A stretch of DNA of 64,000 nt, from assembly GCA_002049455.2 (NCBI GenBank), contig KV918835.1, forward strand, positions 186,001-250,000, in the 5' to 3' direction. A program made the position numbers and the translations under genes. Positions 11,486 to 20,888 of this stretch are shown one piece after another. The notes beneath the pieces are model-generated. The model saw only the letters and a list, made by a program, of their open reading frames with translations, did not search any database and had not been told where the DNA came from. Numbering within the stretch: the first letter of the stretch is position 1; each line of letters begins with the position of its first letter. Origin of the DNA: Porphyra umbilicalis (lineage: Eukaryota > Rhodophyta > Bangiophyceae > Bangiales > Bangiaceae).

Positions 11486-11772
11486 CCGGGGCAGCACGAA
11501 AGATTTTTTTTTTCTTCCCCGCGGGTTATATTTTCCTTCGACTTGTCTGTCCTCTTGCCTTTGTCTTGACTCCTTACTCGCAAATGTCACGGAAGCCTTA
11601 CTCGCACACGACACAGAAGCGGGACCCGCCAAGGGCCGCAATAGCGGCCGTATAAAAGATGCCAAAGAAATGCCACTGTTGCGCGCAAAGACGAAAGAAG
11701 TAGGAAAAAAAAACCCTGCCTAACGGGTAAAAAAAAACCTTTGAAGTCGCTGCCCGATACACACTCCACACA
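11486..11772. other. 3' intergenic region between convergent Harbinger genes
   Basis: 287 bp between the two stop codons, with T-rich and A-rich runs (11505-11516, 11707-11714, 11730-11736) suitable as 3' UTRs or polyadenylation regions on both strands. A related T-rich segment follows the Harbinger 2 transposase at about 35105-35150. Confidence 0.4.
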
Positions 11773-12513
11773 CTATTGGTACTCAGCGTTGGTCTCGTCA
11801 TCACTAGAGTCATCCCCCTCAGCTTCATCCTTGTCCTCGACGTGACCCGCGCCACTGTCGCGCGTGTTGAAGACAGGCACCACATATACGCCGTCATTCT
11901 CGTCGTCGTGCGCCTTCGACGCGGCGGCAAGAGCTGCCGCCGCCATGGCCTTCCTGGTCACCAGCGACCGCCGGCCACGGCTCGGTGCACCGGAGCCGTC
12001 CGCCGAGGCCGGCGGTGCAGATGTACTCGCCGCCGCCACCTTGACCGCTCGTGCCGGCGGCTCAGGTCCTGTGCGGCTCGCCGCCGGCGGAGCTGCCGGC
12101 ACCAGTGCCGCGCCAGCCACCGGTGCCTGCGCCGGCGCCGGCGCCGGCGGCGTACGCGGTGTCGAGGTTGACGTGCGGGCGGGTGTAGAGGGCGTCGCCC
12201 CCCCCTCCGCCGGCACATCTGCGCCAGTCGCGGGCGTGGCGGCGGCGGCCGTCCCCGCCAGAGAAGACAAAGTACCCGGCGGGGACACGTCCAACCCTGC
12301 CGCCGCCATCAGCTTGCGGGCATGGGCGCGACGGAAAGCGACAGCTTCAGGAGTGTCCCGCATCTCAGCACTGTTGAGAAATGCCACGGTTGTACGCTCA
12401 GACGTTGCTCGGGCCAGCGCAGACAACGCGTCCGTGCTTGCCTTCAGCATACGCGACGCCTGGATGTCCTCCGCCCTGTCACGCTTGGCGGCCTTTGAGC
12501 AACGCGGGCAAGA
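11773..12513 (-). CDS. Myb/SANT-like partner, C-terminal part
   Basis: The frame continues directly from the SANT-domain ORF, beyond adjacent TAG and TAA codons. It opens with AAKRDRAEDIQASRMLKAST, then a helical stretch ALSALARATSERTTVAFLNS and AVAFRRAHARKLMAAAG, the pattern of the C-terminal helix in Harbinger/NAM-associated proteins. A long Ala/Pro/Gly linker and an acidic tail follow, ending AEYQ. The first in-frame ATG is at 12450. Either it is the same gene split by the double stop, or a short intron covers the stops; I saw no GT-AG pair that restores frame convincingly. Not a catalytic protein. Confidence 0.6.
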   Translation of the reverse strand, partial: SCPRCSKAAKRDRAEDIQASRMLKASTDALSALARATSERTTVAFLNSAEMRDTPEAVAFRRAHARKLMAAAGLDVSPPGTLSSLAGTAAAATPATGADVPAEGGATPSTPARTSTSTPRTPPAPAPAQAPVAGAALVPAAPPAASRTGPEPPARAVKVAAASTSAPPASADGSGAPSRGRRSLVTRKAMAAAALAAASKAHDDENDGVYVVPVFNTRDSGAGHVEDKDEAEGDDSSDDETNAEYQ

Positions 12514-12516
12514 TTA

Positions 12517-13512
12517 CTAACCGCCAGCACCCGCGTCCTCCGCGTCCTCGTCAGAGTCACTGGTCGAGCGGCCGCCGGGAGAGCCGCCGGATGATCCGGC
12601 ACCGGCGGCGCCGCCGTCGGCAGCGGCGGCCCCGGCGGCCCCGCTGAACGTGTCGACGTGTCGCAGCACCCGCCAGCACGGGACCCGCGGGCAGTGCACT
12701 CGCTTGGCCTTGCGCTTGGTTGTCTTTCCCTTGGCCATGTCCGCCGTGCGGTCTTTGCGCATCGCCTCGTACACATTGGCGCCGCAGAAGCGCGCCATGG
12801 CCGCGCTTATCATGTCCTCCTCACTTGGGTTTCCCGTCAGATCCATGCGCTGGACCGCCAGGTAGTGCGAGCCAAACTGGTTGACACCCTTGCGGACCTT
12901 GTCCCACTGCTTCTGCACCCCCCCCACTTTTCGCTCAGTGCGCCGGCGGACGCCAGGGCGTCCCGCCAGCAACCCCTTCCATGCCGAAACCACCGAAGTC
13001 CAAAAAGTTGGGCCACTCTGGTCCGCCCCCTTAAAAGGGTCCTGCGACGTGGTCAGGTAGGCTCTGCACAACGCAACACGCTCCTCGTCGGTCCAGCCCG
13101 GACAGGTCCCCATCGCGGGGGCCGCGTACTTAAGCGCAGCAACGTCACAGCCGACGTCGTCAACGTCGACTACTCCACCGGCGGCGTCGCGCCCGGCGCT
13201 GCCGCCGGCTTGTCCTGGTACGCCGGCAGGCCTTTCCACACCGGCTGGTCGTGGCCCGCCGGCTGTTCGTCGCCCGCCGGCTTGTCGTGGTCCGCCGGCG
13301 TGTCCTGGCCCGCCGGCGTGTCCTCGCCCGCCGGCTTGCCCTGGCCCGCCGGCAGGTCGCGGCCCGCCGGCTGGTGGTGGCCGGCCGGCTTGTCGTGGCC
13401 TGCCGGCTTGTCGTGGCCCGCCGCCAGCGTTTCCGCCGAAGCCTCCACCGGAGCCCCTGGACTCAGCGTCGGGACGGGCGGGGGGTGCAAGGTGGCTGCC
13501 GGCGGCCGGCAT
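12517..13512 (-). CDS. Harbinger Myb/SANT-like DNA-binding protein
   Basis: This would be the second protein of PIF/Harbinger elements. In that family it binds the transposase and DNA and helps nuclear import. The trihelix-like domain spans about 13115-12740: CPGWTDEERVALCRAYLTTS, then TFWTSVVSAWKGLLAG, RRTERKVGGVQKQWDKVRKG, and LTGNPSEEDMISAAMARFCG. The arrangement W..EE...L, FW, RT..VQ..W and TG.PSEED is diagnostic of the group. N-terminal to it is a Pro/Gly/Ala repeat encoded by 18-bp units (13200-13430). C-terminal is a basic patch (KGKTTKRKAKRV), then Ser/Asp/Gly-rich sequence ending in TAG followed by TAA. The true start is unclear: upstream DNA is repeat and open in all minus frames. 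Confidence 0.8.
   Translation of the reverse strand: MPAAGSHLAPPARPDAESRGSGGGFGGNAGGGPRQAGRPRQAGRPPPAGGPRPAGGPGQAGGRGHAGGPGHAGGPRQAGGRRTAGGPRPAGVERPAGVPGQAGGSAGRDAAGGVVDVDDVGCDVAALKYAAPAMGTCPGWTDEERVALCRAYLTTSQDPFKGADQSGPTFWTSVVSAWKGLLAGRPGVRRRTERKVGGVQKQWDKVRKGVNQFGSHYLAVQRMDLTGNPSEEDMISAAMARFCGANVYEAMRKDRTADMAKGKTTKRKAKRVHCPRVPCWRVLRHVDTFSGAAGAAAADGGAAGAGSSGGSPGGRSTSDSDEDAEDAGAGG
13200..13430 (-). repeat. 18-bp minisatellite in SANT gene
   Basis: About 13 tandem 18-bp units of the form GCCGGCTTGTCGTGGCCC. Because 18 is a multiple of three, the array encodes hexapeptide repeats in each frame, for example GHDKPA in one minus frame and RQAGRP or GPRPAG in another. Confidence 0.85.
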
Positions 13513-14049
13513 TTGGCGGGTGAGGGCTGTGCGCCGCCGGCTTGTAGTTGATCTGCAGCCGGCGGTACCGACTCCCCGCCGCTTTCAGGCAGCACGTTGG
13601 CCGGCGGCGGCGCCCGCCAGCCACCAGCTTCACGGCGGCTGGCCCCCGAAGGTGTGGAATTGCCGCCGGCTTGTGGCAACACAAAACTAGCCGGCGGCGG
13701 CGACGCCCCCCGTCCCTTGACCCCACACGATTGGCCGCCACCTTGAGGCCGCACAACGTCGGGCGGCGGCGCGAACCTGCCACCGGCGAGCGGCGGACAG
13801 CCGCGAGCCGGCGGCGCGCTGATGACTTGCGGCGAGGGGCGACCTTGGTCTGGCGGCCCGCCGCCGTTCACGCCACAAGGCGGCGGTCCCCCGCCTTTCG
13901 GGTGCCGTCCGTCGCCGGCGCCGGCTTGAGAAAAGATGAAACCAGCCGGCGGCACCCAGTCGCTGCGTGGCGGCAACGACGCCCGTCCTTGCCCGCCACC
14001 CCAGTGGCCGCCGCCTTGTGGCGATTGACCACCAGGCGGGGGCCCCGAG

Positions 14050-14780
14050 TTGCCGCCGGCTTGTTGTGGGTGCCGACAAGCCGGCTGCGCCCAGTTAATG
14101 TGCGGCGGCGACGGCGTCAGTCCTTGTCCCCCGCCCCAATTGCCGCCGGCTTGTTGTGAGTGCAGATCAGCCCGCGGCGCCCAGCTTTGGCGCGGCGGCG
14201 ACGGCGCTCGACCTTTTCCCCCGGCCCAGTTGCCGCCGGCTTGGTGTGGGTGCCGACCAGCCGGCGGTGCCCAGTTGTTGTGCTGCGGCGACGGCGTCCG
14301 TCCTTGCCCCCCGCCCCAGTTGCCGCCGGCTTGTTGTGGATGGCTACGTGCCGGCGGCGCCCAGTTGTTGCGCGGTGGCGACGGCGCCCGTCCTTGTCCC
14401 CCGCCCCAGTTGCCGCCGGCTTGCTGTTGATCGCTACGTGCCGGCGGCGCCCAGTTGTTGCGCGGTGGCGATGGCGCCCGCCCTTGTCCACCGTCCCAAT
14501 GGCCGCCGGCTTGGTTAGGGTGCAGATCAGCCGGCGGCGCCCAGCTTTGGCGCGGCGGCGACGGCGCCCGTCCTTGCCCCCCGCCCCAGTTGCCGCCGGC
14601 TTGTTGTGGGTGCCCCCGCCAACCAGCCGGCGGCGCGCAGTTGTTGCGCGGTGGCGATGGCGCCCGCCCTTGTCCACCGTCCCATTGGCCGCCGGCTTGT
14701 TGAGGGTGCCGACCAGCCGGTGGCCCCCAGTTGTTGCGCGGCGGGGACGGCGCCCGTCCATCGCACGACGGTGGCGATGT
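14050..14780 (-). repeat. 90-bp minisatellite, ~8 units
   Basis: Units start at about 14050, 14141, 14230, 14320, 14410, 14500, 14590 and 14686, each with TTGCCGCCGGCTTG near its start; more diverged units continue left to about 13950. All three minus-strand frames are open across most of it. One frame (ORF 13170-14834) reads APSPPRNNWAPP...QAGGNWGGGQGR in 30-residue repeats; another is strongly basic. It lies just upstream of the SANT domain and could be its N-terminal extension or 5' region. Confidence 0.85.
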
Positions 14781-14834
14781 GGAGCACGGCGGGCACCCCC
14801 CGAGGTGGCACGAACAGGTGCACCGCGCGAGCAC

Positions 14835-16760
14835 GGCGAGACGCTCGTGGTGCCGCCGACGCTGGTCCCTCCTCCGCTCCGTGTCGCGCTCCGGGTCGGG
14901 CTTGCGGGTCCTGGTGGGAGAGGTGGGAGAGCGGCGGCGCTTGAACAGATTTGCCGAGGGTCAGGGAGGGGGGGGGGGCGGAGGTGACGAGGCACCAATG
15001 CGCACACGGCACACCGCCGGCGCCCACGCAGCACCGGCGGCGCACGCGGGCTAAGAGCCACACGCGGGTGGCCGGCGGCAAAAAAAACCAAGCGAAGGGG
15101 AGGGCGGGGAACCGCTGCCAGCGTGCCTCGCCGGCGGCGAATGTGGGAAAAGCTCAACGGCAGAAGGGGGAGTCGGGGAAATGGCCGCCGGCGTGCCACG
15201 CCGGCAGCAAGCGCGGGAAAAAGGCAACGGTACCAGAGAGGGGGGGGGGGCAGCCGCCGGCGTGCCACGCCGGCGGCAGAGCGGGAAAAACTCAACGGTA
15301 ACAGGGGGGGGGGGGGGGCAGCCGCCGGCGTCCCACGCCGGCGGCAAGGGCGGTAAGAACTCAAAGGTGGGGGGATGCGTGCGGGAGGTCGTTGGGATGA
15401 ATGAGGGAGGGAACACGAGCCGCCGGCGGACGGCGTGTTTATATGCCGTCGCCGGCGGCCGACATCACGCGACACGAGAAGCGCGCACACGCGCAGCACG
15501 AGCGCGCGACTGCAGCCCAGGGGGCGCCCCTCCGTACAGCCGATGGCGGCCCAGGGGGCGCCCCAACGAGCCGCGGATGGCACCCCGCGCTGCGGCCTTT
15601 CGTGCGCGTGCGTGGATGGGGGGGCGCAGGGTGCTGCGGGCCCGCCCGAGCGGGAGGTGTGCACGAGACCGCCCAGGGAGGTGCATTTGAGGCTCCCCGA
15701 ACGGCCCTCTCTGCGACACGGCCCCACGCGGCGCTGCCAACAAGGCGCGCCACACCGACACTGGCACGGGGCCTCGTGCGTGCCCCTGTGTCGACGAGGT
15801 CCCCGCCTCGTGGAAGCGGCTGAGGCACCCGCCGCGCCACGCTTGACGTGAGGCTGGCCTACGACCAATTGGAGGGGGGGGACGGGCCTGGCGCCAACAG
15901 GGACCAGAGGAATCTTATCACGGGCCGGCTGACCCCTGGCGATTATGGATCCGCCTCCCTTCCAACATATCTGTGAACATTTCCAGCAGCCAATGCTATG
16001 GCTTGGATCAGATCGGAAACTTTCAAAGAGTTCTCATTGCATGCAAAGGGATCACGTGATTGATTGCGCGACCGCGCCGATATTCTCGCGCGGGCCCACC
16101 GACACTGTCCGTTTCGACGCTTGCGGCAGAGCTTGTTCTGAGCAAACCAACGCCGCCACCAGCAATGGCGCCGTCCGCCTCTCGTTCTGGAAGCATTCGA
16201 ATCGAAGCATCTGTCGGACCGCGCGGTGCCTGCCGTGGCCACGTCTTGACAGCGCGTCGCACAGCGCACCCCGTTCCCAGGGTCCTCGACCGAGAGCCGC
16301 GGCTCTGCGATCTGGCGTGAGGCTCGCCATCTGTCATCAGTTCGCCAGGTGACTTCCCGAAGTGAGATTTTTCTGCGTCGTGCCAGCAGGGCGACCAGTT
16401 CCTGTCAGTTCGTGGCGCTTTATTTTAGACGTGTGAACCTGACTTTCGGTATGTTTACTCAGATAACAAAAGTCTGCACAGACGATTGGAAAGTGGCGAC
16501 GCGTTCTTGTCGCGATCGCAGCCTTTTCGTCCCTCCCTCCCTCACCTCGTGACTGCTTGGATGTATGTTCGTTTTCTGTCCGCTTGGGGGTCGACGTTGC
16601 TACGCACGCTTCCCCCATCTTCTTGCACTCATGTCTGGACCATGTAGCCCCTGTTTCCGATAACTCCAGGACCGCGGACGGCCCTCTTTTATGAGAAAAA
16701 TGGGGAGCCGCTGAGCGTCCTCCACGTAAGCAAACGTGGCATATTCCGTCTGGGGTTTCA
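14835..16760. other. Right flank of Harbinger 1, likely SANT gene 5' region
   Basis: No domain-bearing ORF. From 15060 to 15460 it holds more GCCGGCGGC-centred repeats spaced about 60 bp apart, with G runs at 15240-15250 and 15306-15318. A TATA-like box for minus-strand transcription (CATATAAAC) lies at about 15438-15446. GC-rich sequence continues to 15900. From 15900 to the right TIR the DNA is ordinary mixed composition with no gene. Confidence 0.45.
15438..15446 (-). promoter_or_regulatory. Possible TATA box for SANT gene
   Basis: GGCATATAAACACG on the minus strand, between two GCCGGCGGC blocks. It is the only TATA-like motif in this GC-rich stretch, about 2 kb upstream of the SANT domain. 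Motif only; no transcript evidence. Confidence 0.25.
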
Positions 16761-16791
16761 GAACTTGGGGGAGACGTTGTTGGGTGTGCTC
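16761..16791 (-). repeat. Harbinger 1 right TIR
   Basis: Reverse complement of the left TIR with one mismatch in 31, ending ...GGGTGTGCTC and followed by TTA (16792-16794). Confidence 0.95.
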
Positions 16792-16794
16792 TTA

Positions 16795-17666
16795 GAGCTC
16801 AGCCAACAACACCATATCGAGTCCAAACCCGAACCCATTTAAGGCTGCCACGCTTGTAACGTGTGGGACTCTCATTGGGTAAAGGGCTCACCCCGACCTG
16901 CTGCGAACCCTGGCTCACACGAGCAGTGTACTTGAACGAAAACGGGGGCTACATCCTCACATGAAACTGTATTCGTCACTGGTCATACTTGCGATCATTG
17001 TTGAACGTTTGTCAATCGTCAACGATCAAAGAATCTCTTGCGGTCAAAACACGAGTGCAGCATGCGGTCGTCAGACAATGTGAGTCTAACTTTTGGGTCA
17101 GCACGTGTCTCCATTGCGTGAGATGCAATCTCTCTAAGCCAGATTGTAGCCGGGGCTCACACAGACGCTTCCGGGCCACGATTTGCTCGGTTATGCTACG
17201 GCGAGGGGCACCCAGCGACGAACGAAGCACATAGCGACGAACGAGGTACGGAAAAGTCGTCGTGTAGTCGTTCCTGGTGGCCCTCAGCGAGCAGCCATCC
17301 AGGTTTCGCTGACGGACATGCCAGGCGTACGGCCCGAGGCGCGAGACAGTGGCCATCAGGCCACTCTTTTTCTACCTTTGAGTGGCCCGCGCACGGGCGA
17401 AGTCTCGAGTGAGACCAGAGAACCGCCCCCGAGGCTCGGAAGAGTCATCGGCAGGTTGTGGTGCTTGTGTTGGAGTGGCCGTGTTGTGAGTACGTCGCAC
17501 GACGTGACGCACAGCCCATCACGAAGGCATGAGGCGCCGAAAAGACTGTCAGCGAGCCACTTGGGGCGCTGCACGTGCCACATTGCTGACGCTTCTCTGC
17601 GATGAATGAATTTTGTCTGGCACTTTCCATTCGCTTGCTTCGGTGTTGGCAGGTCAGCGGGGCAAG
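16795..17666. other. Intergenic, no gene seen
   Basis: Mixed-composition DNA with no ORF of interest. A short direct repeat of AGCGACGAACGA occurs at about 17215-17245. Confidence 0.4.
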
Positions 17667-18596
17667 ATGCGGCCCTCTGACCAGAACACAAACACACTGG
17701 TCTGTAGGGCCTATAGAAGCGCGTGTGACTATCTCCCGACACCTGTAAGAGGGGGTGGAGCGCAGAGTGACCGCCTGAAGCATCATAGTCGAGAGAGCGG
17801 CCGTGCGTACGGAACGGCGTTCTTGCCGGCGCGCCATCTCTCTATCGCCAGCTCACCCGACCGCTTCAACGGCGCTCACAGTGCCGACGGTGGACACCCA
17901 CATTCACAATCACCACCCACTCACGTGACACCCTTCTCATCGCCTCTGATTCCATCGTCTGTGACCTCATCCTCTCTGATCTCATCGTCTCTGGCCCCCT
18001 CTGCCGTGGCGAGGCCTTCGCGGTTGTCGCACCATCATTCTCTCTCGCGCGCGGACCGTCGGCCTGGGTGCTGCAGGCCACCCGCTGGCCTCCCTCAAGG
18101 CCGACGAAGTGCGGCTCCATCCCGGCTGTCAGTCGCCTGGCTGCCTGCCGCCTCGGCCGGCGAAAGCAGTAGCGGTACCAGCCAGGCCAAAACGTTTGAG
18201 ATCAACGTGGCCGTCAAGTCGGCCACGGCGGCGGGAAATACGGCCTCGACCAAGGCCGTCAACATGAGCTGCAAGCACGGGAGTCCCACGCTGCAGCATG
18301 CTCTCGCGGGCAAGTCGGCCATGATGGGGCGTGCGGCCTCAGCCGAGGCCGCCGGGAGTAGCGGCAAGCGCACAGCTGACGGCCAGCAGGAGTACAATTT
18401 CCTCGAGGTGGCCAAGGTGGCACGCGTGGCCCAAGGCCTTTGCAAGGAGACCGAAGCGACCGTTCCGAAAGCCAAGGCACCGGTTGGAGGCGCCGCAGCG
18501 TCGGACAAGGCCGACATAGCCCACGTGGCCGCGACTTGCAACTTCTCCGTCGATGACTTAGGCCGTGCATTTAAGGCCGTCGACGCCAGGGGCTGA
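17667..18596 (+). CDS. Hypothetical protein, Ala/Ser-rich
   Basis: An ORF of 309 codons from ATG at 17667 (MRPSDQNTN). I do not recognise it. Residues ~85-115 are Ser-rich (SSSLISSSLAPS), from a short repeat of TCTGACCTCATCGTC-like units at about 17935-18000. The C-terminal half looks more protein-like: an Ala/Lys-rich region with AKTFEINVAVKSATAAG and AEAAGSSGKRT, then EYNFLEVAKVARVAQGL and NFSVDDLGRAFKAVDARG, ending at 18596. There is no signal peptide or membrane segment. It stands alone between transposons. It may be a gene fragment or a chance ORF in GC-rich DNA. Confidence 0.3.
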   Translation: MRPSDQNTNTLVCRAYRSACDYLPTPVRGGGAQSDRLKHHSRESGRAYGTAFLPARHLSIASSPDRFNGAHSADGGHPHSQSPPTHVTPFSSPLIPSSVTSSSLISSSLAPSAVARPSRLSHHHSLSRADRRPGCCRPPAGLPQGRRSAAPSRLSVAWLPAASAGESSSGTSQAKTFEINVAVKSATAAGNTASTKAVNMSCKHGSPTLQHALAGKSAMMGRAASAEAAGSSGKRTADGQQEYNFLEVAKVARVAQGLCKETEATVPKAKAPVGGAAASDKADIAHVAATCNFSVDDLGRAFKAVDARG

Positions 18597-19229
18597 GGTG
18601 GACAAAGTTGAGCCAGATATATCCACACAGTATACTCGGATTTATCCACATTCCATGCCGTAGCTGCGTACTCATGATGTACTCTGTTCATGCACCCACG
18701 ATTAAAATGTGCCTCATTAATTTTCCGAAGACAGGATATAATGTAATCAGAGTGGAGTTCGCTTGCACGAGCTTATCCGAATCCCAGTATCGGCTGTGAT
18801 CGATACAAATATTCTGGGGCAGCCCTTGCGACGGCGAGGGCGGAGAAGATGCCACTGTTGGCCACCAGGTCAGAGATAGTAGCCGAAGCGTCGCAACTAC
18901 GCTGGCCACGTGTCTGACACTCCCGGGCCGGATGCCCGCAGCACGACGTGAGGGTGTTTAGATATCAGCAGCATGCTCCTATCTTCTTCAGGTGAGGAGC
19001 AACCATGCCCCCCTGCTGCCCGACACATGCAAATTGCGCCTTTTTGCTGTCTCAACACTCTCTGGCTTCCCCCACTGTTGCACTCCGACAAGCACGCATC
19101 GTGTCCGGGGGAGCACTGACCACAGGACCAGAAATCTCCCAGATTCCGAGGACGAGATTGTAGCCTTGGGTATACAAGCTGCGGTTGGGCAGGCACACTG
19201 AACCACTCTGACTTCCTAGGAAGTTGAGA
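18597..19229. other. Intergenic, no gene seen
   Basis: Less GC-rich DNA with several short AT-rich stretches (18600-18800). No ORF with a domain, no clear repeat. It ends where protein-like minus-strand sequence of gypsy 1 begins. Confidence 0.35.
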
Positions 19230-19233
19230 CCAC

Positions 19234-20430
19234 CTAGAGCCATACCTCTCTGGGGAGGTCCCCCTCGAGGCCGCCCGCCCCTGCGGTGGGTACCGCCACT
19301 AGCAGGGTCCCGTGCACGGCTGCCGTCGGGGCGGGTGCCGTCGAGGCCCCCGCGTCGGCCGGGCGGGGGGCACAGAAGGATGGGCCGCGCGCCGGCACGT
19401 CGACCCGCACCGGATCGCCACAGCCGGCCGAAGAGCGCGCGGGCAAGGCGATGACGCCGGTCTTGAGCACCTCGACGGGGCCGATGGCCGTCTCTGGGCG
19501 GAGGGTCACCTCGCAGTCCCCGAAATTTCAGATCACGACCGGGAATGCAATGTCGGGCAGAATCTCATGGACCATGTTGGCGACCGTCGCCCTGTACATG
19601 GTCATCAACCGGGATGCCCCGATGATCTGCCCCAGGCCACCCCACGGGGTGCGCACCCACGCGATCGTCGCCGTCCGTGGCGCCAACTGCGTCTTGTATG
19701 CGAGCCGCAGGACGCGGGACGCCGTGTCACGGCGATCGATTTTGTCATTGAGGCCCAGACCGATCGCGGACGCCGTCCCATCCCGCCACCGCACCGCTTG
19801 GTCCGACGGCAGGATGGCTTCGGCATGAGCGTCCAGGAAGTTGCATCACAGCAGGACGGGGACGGAGAAGCTGGCGACCACCTGGAAGGTGCAGGGCACG
19901 CACAGCCCCCCTGCCCGGAACGGCAGGGAGATTGTCCCGAAAGTCACAAGCTGATTCCCGTTTTCGTCGCGCAGGGCGGGTGCGGCGTGATCGCCGCGTC
20001 CTATCCGTCGGGAAGCGCTTTCGGCCGGATGACACTAGCGCCTGCTCCGGTGTCGCCGACCACGGAGGTCGCGATCATGTTGGACGCCTGGCGCCCGAGG
20101 AAGGCCGTGGTCCCATAGTTGTGCAGCGTCCCCAGCAGGATCTCGTCGTCCTCGGTCGCGGGTGCCAGCTTGGCGGGTGGCGCATTGACCGGGGTTGGCC
20201 CCTCGGCGCTGCGTGCCGCCGCGTCCGTGTCCGCCACAGGACCGGTCTAGCGGGGCAGGATGCGGGGCCGAAAGGCCGGCAACGGCCGGACGCCCCGTTT
20301 ACACCGCCACAGGGCCTGCTGCCTGGCCGCCGTGATTTTGGCCGGCCGGCGCGCGAGTTTGAGGCGAACGGAATCAGTGCGCAGCCCACGTATGAGGCTG
20401 CCCGGTGGGCATTTCCCTGGGCCTCGTCAT
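19234..20430 (-). pseudogene. Gypsy 1 protease region
   Basis: Fossil segment. The aspartyl protease signature DTGAG is visible at about 20070 on the minus strand, with family-like downstream sequence to about 19230. It is cut off from its gag by copia A. Broken. Confidence 0.6.
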
Positions 20431-20435
20431 CGGCG

Positions 20436-20853
20436 TGTTGAAACGCAGTGGGGATAGGGGTTGGGGATCCACGGTGAAGTGGTTGAGTGGCTTGAGCTTG
20501 TGTGTGTGTGTGCGAACGTGCTTTGTTGGTTGTCCTAAGGTTCGCCCGCCTCTCCCAACCGAGAGCACCTCTCAAATAGTCCCCACCGGCCCAAGTGCTC
20601 CCCCCTCTCGCGCCCACACCGACGCCCACGCCCTCGCACCAAATCGAATCACTCACCAAATCAAAAGCCACTAGAGCAAAGCGAAGATCAAATCCAAAAC
20701 ATGCCAAAAGTAACGCCCCAAGATCACCCAACACGAATGTGTGCAACTTGACCACGTCTTGCAAATGTACCATGTGGGGTACCATAAGGGTTACCGACCA
20801 TCATCCATCCTCAAACCGCCAGTGGAGTCGGCGACGAGCATTACAGTCCAACA
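20436..20853 (-). repeat. Copia A 3' LTR
   Basis: 418 bp, TGTTG...CAACA. A purine-rich tract (GCAAGGAGGAG on the minus strand) precedes it, as expected for the polypurine tract. Confidence 0.95.
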
Positions 20854-20888
20854 CTCCTCCTTGCTTGTTGCCGCGGCGGTTCTTGTTT

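Larger units (their letters stand above)
8596..16791 (+). mobile_element. PIF/Harbinger element 1 (complete ends)
   Basis: An 8196-bp element flanked by the trinucleotide TTA on both sides (8593-8595 and 16792-16794), the target duplication expected of PIF/Harbinger. Terminal inverted repeats of 31 bp begin GAGCACACCCAACAACGTCT and differ at one base. It carries two convergent genes: a DDE transposase on the plus strand and a Myb/SANT-like DNA-binding partner on the minus strand, the usual Harbinger pair. Both carry large GC-rich in-frame repeat expansions. At least one internal stop in each gene suggests the copy is not autonomous now, but the nearly identical TIRs and exact duplication suggest recent movement. 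Confidence 0.93.

Noticed and set aside
13200-14780. Regular repeat arrays considered as CRISPR
   Set aside because: Units are contiguous without unique spacers and lie in a eukaryotic transposon; they are coding minisatellites.
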